A DNA stretch of 64,000 bases from Enchytraeus crypticus (lineage: Eukaryota > Annelida > Clitellata > Enchytraeida > Enchytraeidae), in assembly GCA_905160935.1 (NCBI GenBank), contig CAJHZI010000429.1, positions 1,295,501 to 1,359,500 of the forward strand, read 5' to 3'. Every line of letters begins with the position of its first letter. Position 1 is the first letter of the stretch. Of this stretch, positions 56,201-63,905 are shown one piece after another. Under the pieces are notes generated by a model. It had not been told where the DNA came from. It searched no databases and saw only the letters and a list, made by a program, of their open reading frames with translations. Position numbers and translations under genes: made by a program.

Positions 56201-59200
56201 ATTGATTGATTGATTCAGAGCTGGAGTCTTTTATACCTAAGCCACTGACAGTCAACATGGTGGACGTGGGTCAGCCCCTGGTGCTCAGGTGCAACCCCCC
56301 CTACAGCTTCCCCCCAGCCCTTGTCTACTGGGGGGAGTCGAGGCAGAAGATGCATCCCATCGAGACCAGCGAGCGCATAGCACTCGACTATAACGGTACC
56401 AGCAATCCTCTTCAAATGGCTGAGCCTTCTCTAGGCTTTAGTGCAGCATTTAGGTTGCTAAAATGTTGTTCTGAGGTGGTTGCAGATTGTCTTACTCAGT
56501 TTCAGCGTAGTCGCCTCTTACAGCATATTTTACTGATAGGTCTGTAGGTTAGTGACCCGGTAAGAACACGCCTTTTAATACTATAAGCGGCATTGCCATG
56601 TTTTTTGTAGTAGGCATACTCTCTATGGCGCGTGAATGTAGAACGTATAAGTAGGAAAATATACCTTGACTTGTCATTAAGCATAATGCTAGAGGAATGC
56701 TACATTTATAATCTGAATAATAACAATATAAATGTAGCATTCGCTTAGCATTATGTCTAATGACAAGTTGAGTTACATTTTTCTACTTATCCGTTCTGCA
56801 TTCTCGCGCCATAGAGAGTAGGCCCTACTCCAAATATAGCATTAGCTGTTGTTGTAATTTGAGCGCAATTAAATACAAAGATTAGAAGAAAAACTATCAA
56901 TAGCAGATTATGACGTGTGAGTCCCAACTTTTGAATTTTATGTCTCGTCTACTCTGCATGTAATTCATCGACTACACGGGATGAAATTCCGTTACCGGCG
57001 AACTGTGTGAAAATAACTACCGTAGCAAAGTTTTACCAAGGTATTATCGTCTGATTGATTGACTGATTGATTTATTGATTAATTGATTGACTCACTGATT
57101 CATTCATTGATTGATTGATTGACCGATTGATTGATTGACTCATTGATTGATTGATTGGTTGATTGATTGATTGATTGCTGCAGGAAACATGTACTTTTCC
57201 TATGTGGACGCCTCAGACGGAAGGAACGGAAGGAAGTACGAGTGTGTGTCGTCTAACGATCTACTCAAGACAATCATGCGAGGCGACGATCAGATCATTG
57301 AGCCAAATAAAGGTGTTTACTAGCTGCAATAAATTACATTTAAACTTGAGCCAAATAAAGGTGTTTACTAGCAGCAGTAAATTTCATTTAAAACTTGAGC
57401 CAAATAAAGGTGTTTACTGGCAGAGTAAATTACATTTAAACTTGAGCTAAATAAAGGTAGGTAGGTAGGTTGTAGTGTGTTTAATGTCAAGGTCAGAAGC
57501 ACAAGGCTTCTCTTCAAGACGCTCGACACACTCGAGCTACCGTCACAAAGATTAATGTAACGGTAAGTAACAAATGTTACTTATGGATCATAAATGAGAT
57601 TGTAGCTATTCGCTACTATGTGTTTATAGATGCTATCATGGAGCCAGTTGCTCCAAAGCTCCTGTGGTAATTGCTGTTCGCTACTATGTGTTGATAGATG
57701 TTGTCATGGAGCCTGTTGCTCCAAAACTCATGTGGCACTCAGCCGATGCCACGGGTCAAGTGGTTGGACTTAAAGGTCAAAAGGTCAAAATGAAATGCAT
57801 CTTCTCAGGATAGTGAGTACAAGTACACTGACAGTACTCTTACATTTAAATAGTAGCTGTAAGTACACTGAAAGTACTCTTACATTTAAATTGTTAATAT
57901 TACTTCCAGTTGGAAATATTTTAAATTTTTCACTTGTAATTAGTAGTAAAATGCTGTTTTTAAATTACTGTTAAAGTTAAAGCCAAGTTTAACGTCGGTT
58001 TCCTGTTCTACAACATGTCAGTGGCGGGGAGAGCACTGGATTTAAGTTATAACCCTGCATCTATTTATCCACTGGCGAACAATGTGCCAACAGTCCACGG
58101 GCTCCGCAGAAATTAAATTTGTTCATTAGAATATGAGTGAAAAATTTCCCGATACCCTCTCAGATGTTGATTTTCCTCGACTTGAATGATTAGATATCAA
58201 CTTGAGAACAACTTATGAACACGGTTTTTGACTGAAAAAAAAAAAAAAAATGCTATAGGTAAGTTCTCGAATGTTTAATGGCTCCATTAAATGATAAATC
58301 CTCTAATACTTGTAATTTACTTTTACTGTAAATATCTGTGGCTCATTGGTTAGTCGTCTCGATCAAACTGTTTAACTTTATTTCATACAATCCCACACCT
58401 AAGATCAGTTTTTCTATGTTTATCCACACAGCCCGACACCTAAGATCAGTTTTTCTATGATTATCCACGCAGTCCTACCCACAAGATCAGTTTTTCTATG
58501 TTTATCCACACAGCCCCACACCTAAGATCAGTTTTTCTATGTTTATCCACGCAGTCCTACCCCTAAGGTCAATTTTTCTATGTTTATCCACGCAGCCCGA
58601 CACCTAAGGTCAGTTTTTCTCGTGTGGATCGCCCCATGGAGCGGCACATGGTCAGCCCGGATGAGGCATTCGGTCAAGAACTGGTCATTGACCCCTTGTC
58701 AACTGAAGATGTGGGTCAATATCAATGCAGTGCTACCAACTCCGCTACAGAAACCCCTGTTTCTCAGACATTTAAACTGAGCGTAGAATGTAAGCACTGT
58801 TTTATTTCTGCTCTCTATTTATCTGCATCAGCAGACGATTAAAACCAATTGATTATATCAATAAATAAGTCAGATCAATAAACCAATCAGTTGGTATGAT
58901 CAAAAATTCAGTCAGGTTAAGATAAATCTGTCAGATCAATCAATCAGTCAGGTCAGTAAATTTATAAATGCAATAAAGCAGTCAGATCAATCAATCCGTC
59001 AGATTAATAAATCAGTCAGATCAATAAATCAATAAGATCAATCCTATTGTCAGCCGACCAGATGATCAGCTTTGATGTTGTGCCTAATTGTAATCTTATC
59101 TTTCAGAAAATTTTACTGCCTTTTTTATTTTCGTTATTTTGTGGAATTTTCATGTTTCCAACTTTTTGTTTTTTCTTGATTATAGTCGATTTTGCCATGG

Positions 59201-61014
59201 ATGACGGTAACTCTCTACATCTATCGTATTGTATACTTATGTGAGTCCTGCATTGCATTGCATTGAATTGCATTCTAATATTTTTAAGTACTCCGACTTT
59301 GAATAGTATGCTGCCTTTATATATTGCATTGTATTTTTATGAAAAGTATTCTTCCGCTGCCTGTATTAATTGTATTGTATTTCAGTATGTAGTATTCTGC
59401 CACTGCCCGTATTTATGATTTATCGTACTGCATTTCAATGTATAATATTCTGACACTGGTATTTATTGTCTTATATTTCTGTGTATAGTATTCTCCACTG
59501 CCTGTATGTATTATTTTGTATTGCATTTCTGTGTATAGTGTTATCCACTGCCTGTATTGTATTCTATTTCTATGTATAATGTTCTCCACTGCCTGTATTG
59601 TATTGTATTGCATTGTATTGTATTGTATTGTATTTCTGTATGTAGCTGCCCCCTACTGGAAGGGAGAGCCCCCGCAGAATCAAAATGTTGACGAGGGGGA
59701 GGGGGCGGAATTCTCATGTCTAGTGGAGGGGACACCCACCCCCTCTGTGTCCTGGCTTGTCAATGGAAAACCCCTGCAAGGTGAAAAATAAATTCAGACT
59801 TATTCAAATAAATTAATAATTTATTTGAGTAATTTGAATAAATTCGAATTACTTTCATGCAATTCCTCGCTAGAGACGTCACTTAAATTAAATTTGAAAC
59901 TACAGAAAAAGATATGTTAAAAATATTACCTGATTTTTGTCGCTAAGTTTTAAATATGTATTTCCTATCAATTTAGCTGTTGCTAGAAATTGCTTTCTGA
60001 AATTATCTGTATAAAGTAACAGAAAATTTCAATCAATTTTTGATGCAATGTCAGAAATTCTATGCTATTGTATGTATATGATGTGTAGTATATCTAGGTT
60101 TTATTTGTATTCTTTCTGCAGATTTACCAGCGAATCCCAGAAGGTCAGTGACCGGGCACTCGATGACCTTTTCGAACGTTTCCAATGAGGACAGTCAGGT
60201 CATTCAGTGCAATGCTACAAACAGATATGGCAGCCTGTTTTATAATGTTTACCTCGTGGTCAAATGTGAGTAGGGTTACTTGTTAAATTAACTCTTGTTG
60301 TTGTTGTTGTGCGCTGATCGATCAATCAGGTTAGCCGTGATGCTGGTCTCATCGATGCTGTATATCAATAGGGGGTCCAAGGCGCATCGGCTGATCATAA
60401 TAAACTTTGTTCTTATAAATTATTATAAATTGTTATCTTTGTTCGCATAAGTTATTATAAATTGTTAGCTTTTTCGTATTATTTATTATCAGAGGCGATT
60501 AAATATTGCGTGCATGTGTGAGCCCTGAACAACTGTGCGCAGTTTACTGTTTGATTAGTGCTTGTGCTAGTGTTAGTGCTTGTGCTGGTGTTAGTGCTTG
60601 TGCTAGTGTTAGTGCTAGTGCTACTGATAATGCTAGTGAGTTTGCATGTTTTTCATAAGAGATCAAGATATTATAATATTGGGAAATTTTCTCATAGAAG
60701 CTAGAGCTTGTAACTCCTGTATTAATCTTGACATTTTTGAAATAAATAAAAAAATAAAAAAATATATAAATAAATAAATAAATAATTTATAGACCTCTCT
60801 GGAGTTAAGCAACTAGTTTGCTCTATTTCAGCCGCACCACCCACATTTCTGGAACGACCTGCCGAGATGACGAAGGTGCTAGAGGGAGGGGAGGTTACAC
60901 TGAGTTGCAGGGGAGGGGGCGCCCCCAAGCCCTATGTGGACTGGTATAGAGAGAAGCAGGATGAGAATCAGCCTACCTTCATCAGCTCTGGCACTGTGCT
61001 TAGTATCAAGGTTG

Positions 61015-61058
<44 letters not shown>

Positions 61059-62649
61059 AGTGCACTGCCTACTGGCAGGTACGTGGTATATAACGCCTCC
61101 ACTCTTCTCTGTCTTCTGCCTTCCTCTTCATTTCTACATGAGTGGGTCTTTAACTCATCTAACAACTAGAGTTGCCGCTCTAGTATCGCTAAATACACCT
61201 TTCCGGAGGCACCTGTACACCTTAAGTCTTGAAGAGAAGCCCTTCATACTTCTGATCTTGACGTTAAACCAAAATTTTAAAAAGCTAAAGGCAAGTTTAA
61301 CGTCAGTTTAATGCTCGATGGCATAAAGTGACGGAGAGAACAATGATTTCGCTCTTTTTTTATCTATTTGCTTGATTTGTTTACGTTTGAGTCAAGCAAT
61401 TGTTGAAAAATTCAAATAAATCATATAAAAAGAGTTAAATTAAGAGAGATTCGTGTGTTCTTGTTGTATTTTATCAAAGTCGATAGTAATATGAGGTTAC
61501 GCTTAGCATTTGAATCAGTAAAGACTACGATTGTCCCTAATTGAAGTTCAATCAATATAATTGATTGAACTAATATGTATAATAATCAGTATATCTAATT
61601 GTTTTTTTATTGATTTGTTGGTTCTAGGCGGCCACAGAAGCTGATGAAGGAGTATACCTTTGTTATTTGTCCAACAAGTACAATACTAATGCAACAACAG
61701 CGCGGATTCAAGTACTCAGTAAGTAAAAGGCATACTGAGATGCATTTGCATGTTAAACTCTGTTAAACAATAAACATAAAGCCTCTTGATTAAAACGTTC
61801 TGAGATTTGCCAGTTTCTCTGCTCTATAGAACGGCTTAACTTATAGTCACTAATTATTGCAATCACTATTAGATGCAATTAATGTTAGCATTACACACAA
61901 TAGTTCACCTTTCCCAGTGTATCTCAACATTCGCCTGTATATCAGTCAGTAGCTTTATGTATAACCGGCTTGATTTTGTCTCAATAGTGCTCGATGCTGT
62001 CATTGATGACTGTAGCACTTTAATTACTGTTATGGTATGTTTTTAGCGATGGTGCGGTGCAAGACTGAGCATTCATTTGTTTTATTTTCTCTGGATTATT
62101 CACTGAATCATCTATATTTTAATCTCTCCCCGATTGCTTGGCATTATTCACTGAATCATCTATATTTAAATCTCTCCCTTATTGCTCTGCATTATTCACT
62201 GAATCATCTATATTTTAATCTCTCCCTTATTGCTCTGCATTATTCACTGAATCATCTATATTTTAATCTCTCCCTTATTGCTCTGCATTATTCACTGAAT
62301 CACCTGCATTTAAATCGCTCTCATATCTAACTCCGTTGTCTTTTTTCTAAATCAGAAAAGATTTCAGTCCTGCCCGGCACCCAGGGTAACAAATCTGTCG
62401 AGGTGGGCTCTGACGTCACTCTGACGTGTGACGTCACGGCTGATCGTCATGACAACGTGGTTGTGACGTGGTGGAAGGAGGGAAGTCAGCTGTCAGCCAC
62501 CAGTGACTGGTACACGATGAGAGAGGCAGGTGGGGGGAGGTATGAGCTGATCCTCCGAGACACTGCCGTGGAGGACACTGGAGAGTTCACATGCAGAGTC
62601 CAGAGTGAAGAGGATGTCGCTGAACTTCCGGTCTACCTCATCATCCGTG
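50033..62649 (+). CDS. Nrg: Neuroglian/L1CAM-family cell adhesion gene, 5' part: signal peptide, acidic insert and six Ig domains (13 exons)
   Basis: Exons: 50033-50228, 51766-52443, 54854-54959, 55336-55526, 56219-56395, 57184-57312, 57698-57812, 58596-58789, 59646-59780, 60122-60265, 60832-61010, 61628-61718, 62356-62649. Every join is in frame. From the Met at 50123 there are 846 codons: signal peptide, acidic insert (about 36-261), Ig1 (about 265-360), Ig2 (363-460), Ig3 (470-565), Ig4 (567-659), Ig5 (661-748), Ig6 (752-846). Each Ig has its Cys pair and most have a core Trp. L1-family hallmarks are NPPYSFPPALVYW with NMYFSYVDASDG in Ig2, CIFSGYPTPKV in Ig3, SAPYW plus FSNVSNEDSQVIQCNATNRY in Ig4, and VVVTWWKEGSQ in Ig6. 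Most introns are phase 1, as usual for Ig genes. FNIII repeats, transmembrane and ankyrin-binding tail should lie to the right. Contactin fits less well (no match in Ig2 and Ig4). L1-type proteins mediate adhesion and axon guidance at the cell surface. Confidence 0.92.
50280..50795. repeat. Intron 1 arrays: ~29-bp TAGGTCTACTATTTT units and 14-15-bp GGGGCCTA units
   Basis: About five units at 50310-50450. About 13 G-rich units (GGGGGCCTAAGTTA) at 50590-50790 with regularly spaced runs of 4-6 G, partly self-complementary around GGCC. Confidence 0.88.
51080..51765 (+). repeat. 60-bp acceptor-containing tandem array before exon 2
   Basis: About ten units, each with GGTTCTATCAGCCCATAGGG. Acceptor-like CAG ends at 51181, 51286, 51346, 51405, 51465, 51525, 51585, (51645 lost, CAA), 51705 and 51765. 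Only the last continues into open exon 2; the others run CCCTCACTGACC, which is a stop in the exon frame. Confidence 0.93.
51766..52443 (+). CDS. Nrg: Nrg-like exon 2: 225-residue acidic, probably disordered N-terminal insert
   Basis: AHRGPHGADLLDVYDEKEQG opens it. Acidic stretches (DVDDDRRDEDMAPWYVVEED), two N-glycosylation sequons (NST, NNT), dibasic KVRRSY and EVIE at the end follow. No Cys and no Ig pattern. The donor is ATTGAGA|GTATGT. Known L1-family proteins have only a short segment between signal peptide and Ig1, so this exon is unusual. Phase 1 on both sides means it could be skipped without frame loss. Confidence 0.85.
52444..54853. other. Intron 2: SINE-B (-), LINE-AG (-), SINE-D (+) and 46-bp array
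   Basis: SINE-B 52797-53026 (full length, ending near CTCTATTAAGGC). LINE-AG 53118-53505 (TATCTCTCTCTTAGTGTACT, then decayed RT C-terminus). CT-rich 53935-54045. SINE-D about 54440-54515. Five and a part units of ACTCTTTCTTGTGTGTGTTT + ATATGCTTGTTACTATGCTT + TAAGAT at 54540-54840. The array leads into the acceptor of exon 3. Confidence 0.8.
54854..54959 (+). CDS. Nrg: Nrg-like exon 3 (Ig1, first half)
   Basis: TFGSPVFIRHPPEEEAYRPG then EPVTISCRATGEPAPT. The acceptor CTATTTGACAG ends at 54853 and the donor is CCCAC|GTGAGT, phase 2. Contains the first Ig1 Cys. Confidence 0.92.
54960..55290. repeat. Intron 3: donor-like GTGAGTGAT array, then (GAAT)n
   Basis: Starting at the donor itself, GTGAGTGTTGAGTGATGAGT continues as GAGTGATGAGTG units to about 55090, then GAATGAAT tetranucleotides. 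The array includes several further GTGAGT sites. Confidence 0.85.
55336..55526 (+). CDS. Nrg: Nrg-like exon 4 (Ig1, second half)
   Basis: TYRWEKDGVDVEEAELVGI with the core Trp, sequon NST, then AEGDHDGYYQCLASNKYGTA and TRTRLQKA. The acceptor CTTCTTCCAG ends at 55335 and the donor is AAAGCCG|GTAATC. Confidence 0.93.
55527..56218. other. Intron 4
   Basis: A SINE-core-like piece at about 55675-55725 (GGTTTAACGTCCGTTACCAC). GACT then GATT tetranucleotide repeats at 56095-56215 run directly into the acceptor. No exon. Confidence 0.7.
56219..56395 (+). CDS. Nrg: Nrg-like exon 5 (Ig2, first half)
   Basis: ELESFIPKPLTVNMVDVGQP then LVLRCNPPYSFPPALVYWGE and TSERIALDYN. C-x-P-P-x-x-x-P-P-x-x-x-Y-W is characteristic of L1-family Ig2. 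The acceptor GATTGATTCAG ends at 56218 and the donor is TATAACG|GTACCA. Confidence 0.93.
56608..56832. repeat. Long inverted repeat (foldback element) in intron 5
   Basis: The left arm 56608-56710 (CATACTCTCTATGGCGCG, CTTGTCATTAAGCATAATGC, GGAATGCTACATTTATA) pairs with the right arm 56727-56832 (TATAAATGTAGCATTCGC, GCATTATGTCTAATGACAAG, CGCGCCATAGAGAGTA). The arms are about 103 bases and roughly 85% complementary, with a 16-base spacer. No transposase; a MITE-like foldback is the likely nature. Confidence 0.88.
57184..57312 (+). CDS. Nrg: Nrg-like exon 6 (Ig2, second half)
   Basis: GNMYFSYVDASDGRNGRKYE then CVSSNDLLKTIMRGDDQIIE and PNK. The acceptor GATTGCTGCAG ends at 57183 after a GATT tract. 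The donor is AATAAAG|GTGTTT at 57312/57313 and is itself repeated downstream. Confidence 0.92.
57300..57460 (+). repeat. Donor-containing 48-bp array after exon 6
   Basis: GAGCCAAATAAAG|GTGTTT recurs with junctions at 57312, 57360 and 57409. A diverged fourth, GAGCTAAATAAAG|GTAGGT, is at 57456. Confidence 0.93.
57457..57580 (-). repeat. R4 copy in intron 6
   Basis: GGTAGGTTGTAGTGTGTTTA, GGTCAGAAGCACAAGGCTTC and GAGCTACCGTCACAAAGATT. It abuts the last donor-like unit. Confidence 0.8.
57590..57740 (+). repeat. Two-copy acceptor duplication before exon 7 (68 bp)
   Basis: GCTACTATGTGTTTATAG|ATG at 57629 and GCTACTATGTGTTGATAG|ATG at 57697, each followed by ATGGAGCC(A/T)GTTGCTCC. From the upstream copy the frame stops at TGGTAA (57665-57667), so only the downstream acceptor makes protein. 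Confidence 0.92.
57698..57812 (+). CDS. Nrg: Nrg-like exon 7 (Ig3, first half)
   Basis: DVVMEPVAPKLMWHSADATG then QVVGLKGQKVKMKCIFSG. The acceptor TGTTGATAG ends at 57697 and the donor is GGATA|GTGAGT, phase 2, completed as Tyr by exon 8 to give CIFSGYPTP. Confidence 0.9.
57965..58110 (-). repeat. SINE-C-related copy, diverged
   Basis: AAGTTTAACGTCGGTTTCCT then ATGTCAGTGGCGGGGAGAGC, the core in antisense. The rest of intron 7 (58110-58385) has an A run at 58233-58249 and no exon. Confidence 0.55.
58385..58595 (+). repeat. 41-bp acceptor-containing tandem array before exon 8
   Basis: Acceptor-like sites end at 58431, 58472, 58513, 58554 and 58595, exactly 41 bases apart. Each is followed by exon-start-like CC(C/T)(A/G/T)AC(A/C)C(C/T)(A/T)AAG(A/G)TCA and TTTTTCTATG. 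A decayed unit precedes at about 58390. 41 is not a multiple of three, so decoys shift the frame. Confidence 0.94.
58596..58789 (+). CDS. Nrg: Nrg-like exon 8 (Ig3, second half)
   Basis: YPTPKVSFSRVDRPMERHMV, EAFGQELVIDPLSTEDVGQY, QCSATNSATETPVSQTFKLS and VE. The acceptor ATCCACGCAG ends at 58595 and the donor is GTAGAAT|GTAAGC. Confidence 0.93.
58790..59645. other. Intron 8: ATCAATC and GTCAGATCAATAAATC repeats, then an imperfect acceptor-like array
   Basis: CAGATCAAT-type repeats lie at 58850-59040. At about 59330-59645, imperfect 41-70-bp units contain TATTTCTGTGTATAGT followed by CCACTGCCTGTATT, similar to the true junction TATTTCTGTATGTAG|CTGCCCCC. TTGTATTG-type repeats intervene. Confidence 0.7.
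59646..59780 (+). CDS. Nrg: Nrg-like exon 9 (Ig4, first half)
   Basis: SAPYWKGEPPQNQNVDEGEG then AEFSCLVEGTPTPSVSWLVN and GKPLQ. APYW at the Ig3/Ig4 border is an L1-family signature. The donor is CTGCAAG|GTGAAA. Confidence 0.93.
60122..60265 (+). CDS. Nrg: Nrg-like exon 10 (Ig4, second half)
   Basis: DLPANPRRSVTGHSMTFSNV, SNEDSQVIQCNATNRYGSLF and YNVYLVVK, with sequons NVS and NAT. The acceptor CTTTCTGCAG ends at 60121 and the donor is GTCAAAT|GTGAGT. Confidence 0.94.
60266..60831. other. Intron 10: 18-bp GTGCTAGTGTTAGTGCTT array and AAAT repeats
   Basis: The array lies at about 60555-60640. AAATAAATAAAT lies at 60740-60790. A short R-like piece and TTG tract at 60290-60310. No exon. Confidence 0.75.
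60832..61010 (+). CDS. Nrg: Nrg-like exon 11 (Ig5, first part)
   Basis: SAPPTFLERPAEMTKVLEGG, EVTLSCRGGGAPKPYVDWYR, then ISSGTVLSIK. The acceptor CTCTATTTCAG ends at 60831. The donor ATCAAG|GTTGCC is weak but phase 0 fits exon 12. A LINE-AG tail begins about six bases after it. Confidence 0.9.
61011..61165 (-). mobile_element. LINE-AG 3' end inserted at the exon 11 donor
   Basis: (CT)n at 61015-61058 then CAGTGCACTGCCTACTGGCA and GGTACGTGGTATATAACGCC, ending near TGGGTCTTTAACTCATCTAA. The element contains GGCAG|GTACGT at 61078, a better donor by eye than the native site, but its use would break the frame with exon 12. Confidence 0.88.
61166..61627. other. Rest of intron 11: R4 fragment and SINE core
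   Basis: R4-like GTCTTGAAGAGAAGCCCTTC at about 61228. SINE-core-like AAAGGCAAGTTTAACGTCAG at about 61288. The remainder is unassigned. Confidence 0.55.
61628..61718 (+). CDS. Nrg: Nrg-like exon 12 (Ig5, end)
   Basis: AATEADEGVYLCYLSNKYNT then NATTARIQVL with the second Ig5 Cys and sequon NAT. The acceptor TTGGTTCTAG ends at 61627 and the donor is GTACTCA|GTAAGT. Confidence 0.93.
61719..62355. other. Intron 12: SINE-D tail at about 61965-62030 and 48-bp array
   Basis: SINE-D shows ATAGTGCTCGATGCTGTCAT and TGATGACTGTAGCACTTTAA. Five units of ATTATTCACTGAATCATCTA + TATTTTAATCTCTCCC lie at about 62090-62310, ending 45 bases before the exon 13 acceptor. Confidence 0.8.
62356..62649 (+). CDS. Nrg: Nrg-like exon 13 (entire Ig6)
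   Basis: KKISVLPGTQGNKSVEVGSD, VTLTCDVTADRHDNVVVTWW, KEGSQLSATSDWYTMREAGG, YELILRDTAVEDTGEFTCRV and ELPVYLIIR. One exon covers a complete Ig fold with a tandem Trp pair typical of L1 Ig6. The acceptor CTAAATCAG ends at 62355 and the donor is ATCCGTG|GTGAGT. Confidence 0.94.
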
Positions 62650-63905
62650 GTGAGTTCTTCACTAGATGATTGTGTTATAGTGTACCTCATCATACGTGGT
62701 ATGAGTACTTCACTAGATGATTGTGTTATAGTGTAACTCATCATACGTGGTATGAGTACTTCACTATCTGTTACCTCATCATACGTGGTGTGGGTACTTC
62801 ACTATCTGTTACCTCATCATACGTGGTATGAGTACTTCACTATCTGTTACCTCATCATACGTGGTATGAGTACTTCACTAGCTCTTACCTCATCATACGT
62901 GGTATGAGTACTTCACTAGCTCTTACTTCATCATACGTAGTATGAGTACTTCACTATCTGTTACCTCATCATACGTGGTGTGGGTACTTCACTATCTGTT
63001 ACCTCATCATACGTGGTATGAGTACTTCACTATCTGTTACCTCATCATACGTGGTATGAGTACTTCACTAGCTCTTACCTCATCATACGTGGTATGAGTA
63101 CTTCACTATCTGTTACCTCATCGTACGTGGTGTGAGTCCTTCACTAGCTCTTACCTCATCATACGTGGTATGAGTACTTCACTATCTGTTACCTCATCGT
63201 ACGTGGTGTGAGTACTTCACTAGCTCTTACTTCATCATACGTGATGTGAGTACTTCTCTTACCTCGTCATCTTCACTACGTGGTATGAGTACTTCACTAT
63301 CTGTTACATCATCGTACGTGGTGTGAGTACCTTCACTAGCTCTACCTCATCATACGTGGTATGAGTACTTCACTATCGTTACCTCATCGTACGTGGTGTG
63401 AGTACTTCACTAGCTCTTACTTCATCATACGTGGTGTGAGTACTTCACTAGCTCTTACCTCATCATACGTGGTATGAGTACTTCACTAGCTCTTACCTCA
63501 TCATACGTGGTATGAGTATTCACTATCTGTTACTCATCGTACGTGGTTGAGTACTTCACTAGCTCTTACCTCATCATACGTGGTATGAGTACTTCACTAT
63601 CTGTTACCTCATCGTACGTGGTATGAGTACTTCACTAGCTCTTACCTCATCATACGTGGTATGAGTACTTCACTAGCTCTTACTTCATCATACGTGGTAT
63701 GAGTACTTCACTAGCTCTTACTTCATCATACGTGGTATGAGTACTTCACTAGCTCTTACTTCATCATACGTGGTATGAGTACTTCACTAGCTCTTACTTC
63801 ATCATACGTGGTATGAGTACTTCACTAGCTCTTACTTCATCATACGTGGTATGAGTACTTCACTAGCTCTTACTTCATCATACGTGGTATGAGTACTTCA
63901 CTAGC
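62636..63905 (+). repeat. 38-bp donor-containing tandem array after exon 13
   Basis: About 33 units derived from the exon 13 end: CCTCATCATACGTG|GTATGA followed by GTACTTCACTA(G/T)CT(C/G)TTA. The first units are longer (about 55 bp, with GATGATTGTGTTATAGTGTA). Units alternate between subtypes, indicating expansion in blocks. The last 95 bases of the window are unassigned. Confidence 0.95.

Noticed and set aside
59413..59735. Minus-strand frames with QYNTIQ repeats
   Set aside because: They lie opposite the TTGTATTG repeats and exon 9; no evidence for antisense coding.
62037..62330. Repeat frame LYFNLSLIALHYSLNH
   Set aside because: A 48-bp intronic tandem repeat; 48 is a multiple of three so it stays open.
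50033..62649. Contactin identity for the six-Ig protein
   Set aside because: Ig2, the Ig3/Ig4 border (APYW) and the second half of Ig4 follow the L1/neuroglian pattern, not contactin; FNIII and tail would settle it but are outside the window.
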